Positions 61,438-64,000 of a stretch of DNA of 64,000 nucleotides are shown piece after piece. Every line of letters begins with the position of its first letter. Within the stretch, counting starts at the first letter, position 1. This DNA comes from CAIRDP01 sp037138335 (lineage in GTDB: Bacteria; Bacteroidota; Bacteroidia; Bacteroidales; FEN-979): positions 291,230 through 355,229 of the forward strand of contig JBAXIO010000001.1 in NCBI GenBank assembly GCA_037138335.1, written 5' to 3'. The notes under the pieces are model-generated. The model ran no database searches. It was given only the letters and a program-made list of their open reading frames with translations, and was not told where the DNA came from. A program made the position numbers and the translations under genes.

Positions 61438-63543
61438 ATGCCCGAGCAAACGAAACATACGCGCAACATTGGCATTATGGCTCACATCGACGCCGGTAAG
61501 ACGACGACGACCGAGCGTATATTGTATTATACCGGTAGCAATTATAAGATGGGCGAGGTGCACGACGGTACTGCCACGATGGACTGGATGGTCCAGGAGC
61601 AGGAACGCGGGATTACCATCACCTCGGCCGCCACAACTGTATATTGGGATTTTAACAACCAGCAGTACCGGATCAATATCATTGACACTCCAGGCCATGT
61701 GGATTTTACCGTAGAGGTAGAGAGGTCGCTCAGGGTTCTTGACGGCGCTGTCGCTCTATTCTGTGCAGTGGGCGGAGTAGAACCCCAGAGTGAGACAGTT
61801 TGGAAGCAGGCCGACAAATACCATGTTCCCCGCCTGAGCTATATTAATAAAATGGACCGTACCGGTGCCGATTTCTTTAAGGTTGTTGACCACATAAAGG
61901 ATAAACTTGGTGCCAAACCCATTCCCGTTCAGCTTCCGATAGGAGCTGAGGAGGATTTTAAAGGCATTGTTGACCTGATCTCTGCAAAAGCCTATTCCTG
62001 GGACGAAACTTCCCTGGGTAAGGAATATTTTGAGATCCCCGTTCCCATAGACATGGAGGCAGTTGTTGCCGAATACCGCAGCAAACTTATTGAAGGCGCC
62101 GCAGAGGAAAGCGAGGAGCTTCTCCATAAATTCCTGGAAAACCCGGAATCAATCACCGAAGAAGAAATTGTTGCCCAGATCCGTAAAGCTACGATACAGA
62201 ACAGGATCACCCCTGTTATCTGCGGGGCATCCTTTAAAAATAAAGGCGTTCAAACACTTATCGACAGCATTGTCAGGTTCCTGCCTTCGCCATATGATAT
62301 GCCTGCAATCAAAGGCATTAACCCGTTTACCGAAAAAGAAGAAGAACGCCATCCCGATCCGGAAGAACCTTTCTCGGCACTTGCTTTCAAGATCGCAACT
62401 GATCCCTTCGTTGGCAGGATCGCTTTCTTCCGTGTTTACTCGGGAGCCCTCAATGCCGGTGAAGTGGTTTTGAATGCCAATACAGATAAAAAAGAAAGAC
62501 TGCTTCGCATCATGCAGATGCATGCCAACAAACAGATACCCCTCAAGCGCATTGAAGCCGGGGAGATCGGGGCTGCAGTCGGTTTTAAAGAAATTCGTAC
62601 CGGCGACACTCTTTGCGACCTCAAGCATCCAATCATGCTCGAGACCATGAGCTTTCCGGAACCTGTCATCAATATGGCTATTGAGCCTAAAACACAGGAC
62701 GACGTTGAGAAATTGGCCATCTGTCTTAAAAAAATGGCCGAAGAGGATCCTACTTTCCGTGTAAAGATTGATGAAGAGACCGGCCAGACCGTCATCAGCG
62801 GCATGGGTGAACTTCACCTTGATATCATTGCCGACCGGATGAGACGTGAGTTCAACATCGATGTGAACCGCGGGAATCCGCAGGTAGCCTATAAGGAAGC
62901 TGTGGTCAATTCAGTCATGCACCATGAGGTTTATAAAAAACAGACCGGGGGCAAAGGCCGTTTTGCAGATCTCTCCATTGAAATCTCTCCCGCCGACAAG
63001 GGTGTGAAGGGGCTTCAGTTCATCAATGATGTAAAGGGAGGAAATATTCCTAAAGAATTTATCCCTGCTATTGAAAAAGGCCTGAAATCGGGTATGTCAA
63101 ACGGCCCGGTTATTGGGTTCCCGATAGAAAGTATCAAGGTGCGTTTGCTCGACGGGGCATTTCACAGTGTTGACTCCGATGCATTGTCGTTCCAGATCGC
63201 GGCCGGTATTGCGTTCAGGGAAGCTACGAAAAAAGCCAGGGCTGTGATCATGGAACCTGTCATGCGCTTTGAGATCATCACCCCGAATGAGAGTATGGGT
63301 GAAGTTACCAGCGATTTGCATAAACGACGCGGGCATGTCGAAAATATTGAATCCCGCATTGGCAATGCCGTTATTCATGGCAGGGTACCCCTGGCAGAAA
63401 TGTTCGGGTATGTTACCACACTTAGAAGCATTACCAGCGGAAGGGCAACCTGCATGCTCGAGTTTTTGCAGTATTCGCCTACTCCTCAGGAGGTTATGGA
63501 TGAAGTATTATTTAAAATCAGAGGCTACGTGCCTGTATATTAA
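61438..63543 (+). CDS. fusA: Elongation factor G
   Basis: 701 residues. GTPase that moves tRNA and mRNA during translocation. G1 AHIDAGKTTTTERI, switch II DTPGHVDFTVEVERSL, G4 NKMDRTGADF, then domains II-V. Start MPEQTKHTRNIG chosen; a longer frame runs back inside rpsG. Confidence 0.98.
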   Translation: MPEQTKHTRNIGIMAHIDAGKTTTTERILYYTGSNYKMGEVHDGTATMDWMVQEQERGITITSAATTVYWDFNNQQYRINIIDTPGHVDFTVEVERSLRVLDGAVALFCAVGGVEPQSETVWKQADKYHVPRLSYINKMDRTGADFFKVVDHIKDKLGAKPIPVQLPIGAEEDFKGIVDLISAKAYSWDETSLGKEYFEIPVPIDMEAVVAEYRSKLIEGAAEESEELLHKFLENPESITEEEIVAQIRKATIQNRITPVICGASFKNKGVQTLIDSIVRFLPSPYDMPAIKGINPFTEKEEERHPDPEEPFSALAFKIATDPFVGRIAFFRVYSGALNAGEVVLNANTDKKERLLRIMQMHANKQIPLKRIEAGEIGAAVGFKEIRTGDTLCDLKHPIMLETMSFPEPVINMAIEPKTQDDVEKLAICLKKMAEEDPTFRVKIDEETGQTVISGMGELHLDIIADRMRREFNIDVNRGNPQVAYKEAVVNSVMHHEVYKKQTGGKGRFADLSIEISPADKGVKGLQFINDVKGGNIPKEFIPAIEKGLKSGMSNGPVIGFPIESIKVRLLDGAFHSVDSDALSFQIAAGIAFREATKKARAVIMEPVMRFEIITPNESMGEVTSDLHKRRGHVENIESRIGNAVIHGRVPLAEMFGYVTTLRSITSGRATCMLEFLQYSPTPQEVMDEVLFKIRGYVPVY

Positions 63544-63551
63544 TCATTTAT

Positions 63552-63857
63552 ATGAGCCAGAGAATTAGAATAAAACTGAAGTCTTACGATTACAACCTTG
63601 TTGATAAGTCAGCAGAGAAGATCGTAAAAACAGTTAAGGCTACCGGCGCCGTAGTAAGCGGTCCGATTCCTTTGCCCACTGACAAGAAGATCTTCACTGT
63701 TTTGCGCTCGACTTTTGTGAACAAGAAATCCAGGGAACAGTTCCAGCTCTGCACTTATAAACGCATGCTGGATATTTACAGCACAACATCGAAAACAATC
63801 GATGCACTGATGAAACTGGAACTTCCTTCAGGAGTGGAGGTTGAGATCAAGGTTTGA
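63552..63857 (+). CDS. rpsJ: Ribosomal protein S10
   Basis: 101 residues. Typical start MSQRIRIKLKSYDYNLVD and the VSGPIPLPTDKKIFTVLRS region. 30S head protein; also binds NusB in antitermination in other bacteria. 8 bp after fusA, so the str and S10 operons are joined, as usual in Bacteroidota. Confidence 0.98.
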   Translation: MSQRIRIKLKSYDYNLVDKSAEKIVKTVKATGAVVSGPIPLPTDKKIFTVLRSTFVNKKSREQFQLCTYKRMLDIYSTTSKTIDALMKLELPSGVEVEIKV

Positions 63858-63902
63858 TCAAGGTGTAATTGTAATTGAACTAACGAAAAAAAATCGTAAG
63901 AA

Positions 63903-64000
63903 ATGTCTGGATTAATTGGAAAAAAAGTCGGGATGACCAGCATCTATGATGCAAACGGGAAGAATATTCCCTGTACTGTCATTGAAGCAGGTCCCTGTGT
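63903..64000 (+). CDS. rplC: Ribosomal protein L3, 3'-truncated by the window edge
   Basis: First 32 codons only: MSGLIGKKVGMTSIYDANGK and the following PCTVIEAGPC are the conserved L3 N-terminus. Continues past the window. Confidence 0.95.
   Translation, partial: MSGLIGKKVGMTSIYDANGKNIPCTVIEAGPC

Overview
The window comes from a Bacteroidota chromosome, most likely an uncultured relative of the Bacteroidales. The grounds are: at least fifteen copies of the phylum's -7 promoter element (TAnnTTTG) placed just upstream of genes; a type IX secretion (T9SS) C-terminal sorting domain; a fused ccoN-ccoO cbb3 oxidase gene; a fused secDF; a DUF4290-murA pair; and OmpA proteins with TPR and PD40 repeats. 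No rRNA, tRNA, CRISPR array, insertion sequence or phage gene was found.

Layout. 1-7147 (+): 3' end of dnaE, trxA, a DUF58 protein and valS. 7137-12119 (-): a tightly coupled five-gene heterodisulfide-reductase-like operon (HdrC, HdrB, HdrA, a second HdrC, and a membrane HdrD/E-type fusion). 12145-17227 (-): a DUF4159 protein, rsmE and a large T9SS-exported BNR/PKD protein. 17318-26117 (+): a complete cbb3 oxidase cluster (ccoI, ccoS, ccoNO, ccoQ, ccoP, ccoG, ccoH, a TauE/SafE-DsbD-like protein and a cytochrome c lipoprotein) closed by a strong terminator. 26177-30119 (-): two TPM-domain proteins, lemA and htpG. 30467-41946: ilvE (+), then pyrF, prfA, purM, an OmpA-family protein, secDF and two small unknowns (-). 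42107-44579 (+): an arginine-decarboxylase-like enzyme and a deoxyhypusine-synthase-like enzyme, probably a polyamine pathway. 44654-53309 (-): an ABC-2 exporter pair, dnaJ-grpE, murA-DUF4290 and a pcrA/uvrD helicase. 53573-59255 (+): an accessory surface locus. 59404-60147 (+): a TylF-like methyltransferase. 60529-64000 (+): the start of the str/S10 ribosomal operon (rpsL, rpsG, fusA, rpsJ, rplC) behind a long structured leader.

The most unusual region is 53380-59255. A small lipoprotein, a LruC-domain protein and a lipoprotein with a Cys...Gln motif like an internal-thioester adhesin domain form one operon. A second, indel-free copy of the thioester-type lipoprotein follows behind its own promoter. 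Both promoters carry 9-bp direct repeats spaced exactly 21 bp apart (six copies before the operon, three before the paralogue), with the last copy exactly 42 bp from the -7 element in both cases. This looks like a LytTR-type response-regulator array that co-regulates a candidate covalent surface-adhesion system.

A second unexplained theme is degenerate tandem repeats with a 7-bp period. They fill most spacers between 31 and 48 kb, overlap the ends of pyrF and purM, and occur once inside valS. A related 8-bp array lies between htpG and ilvE.
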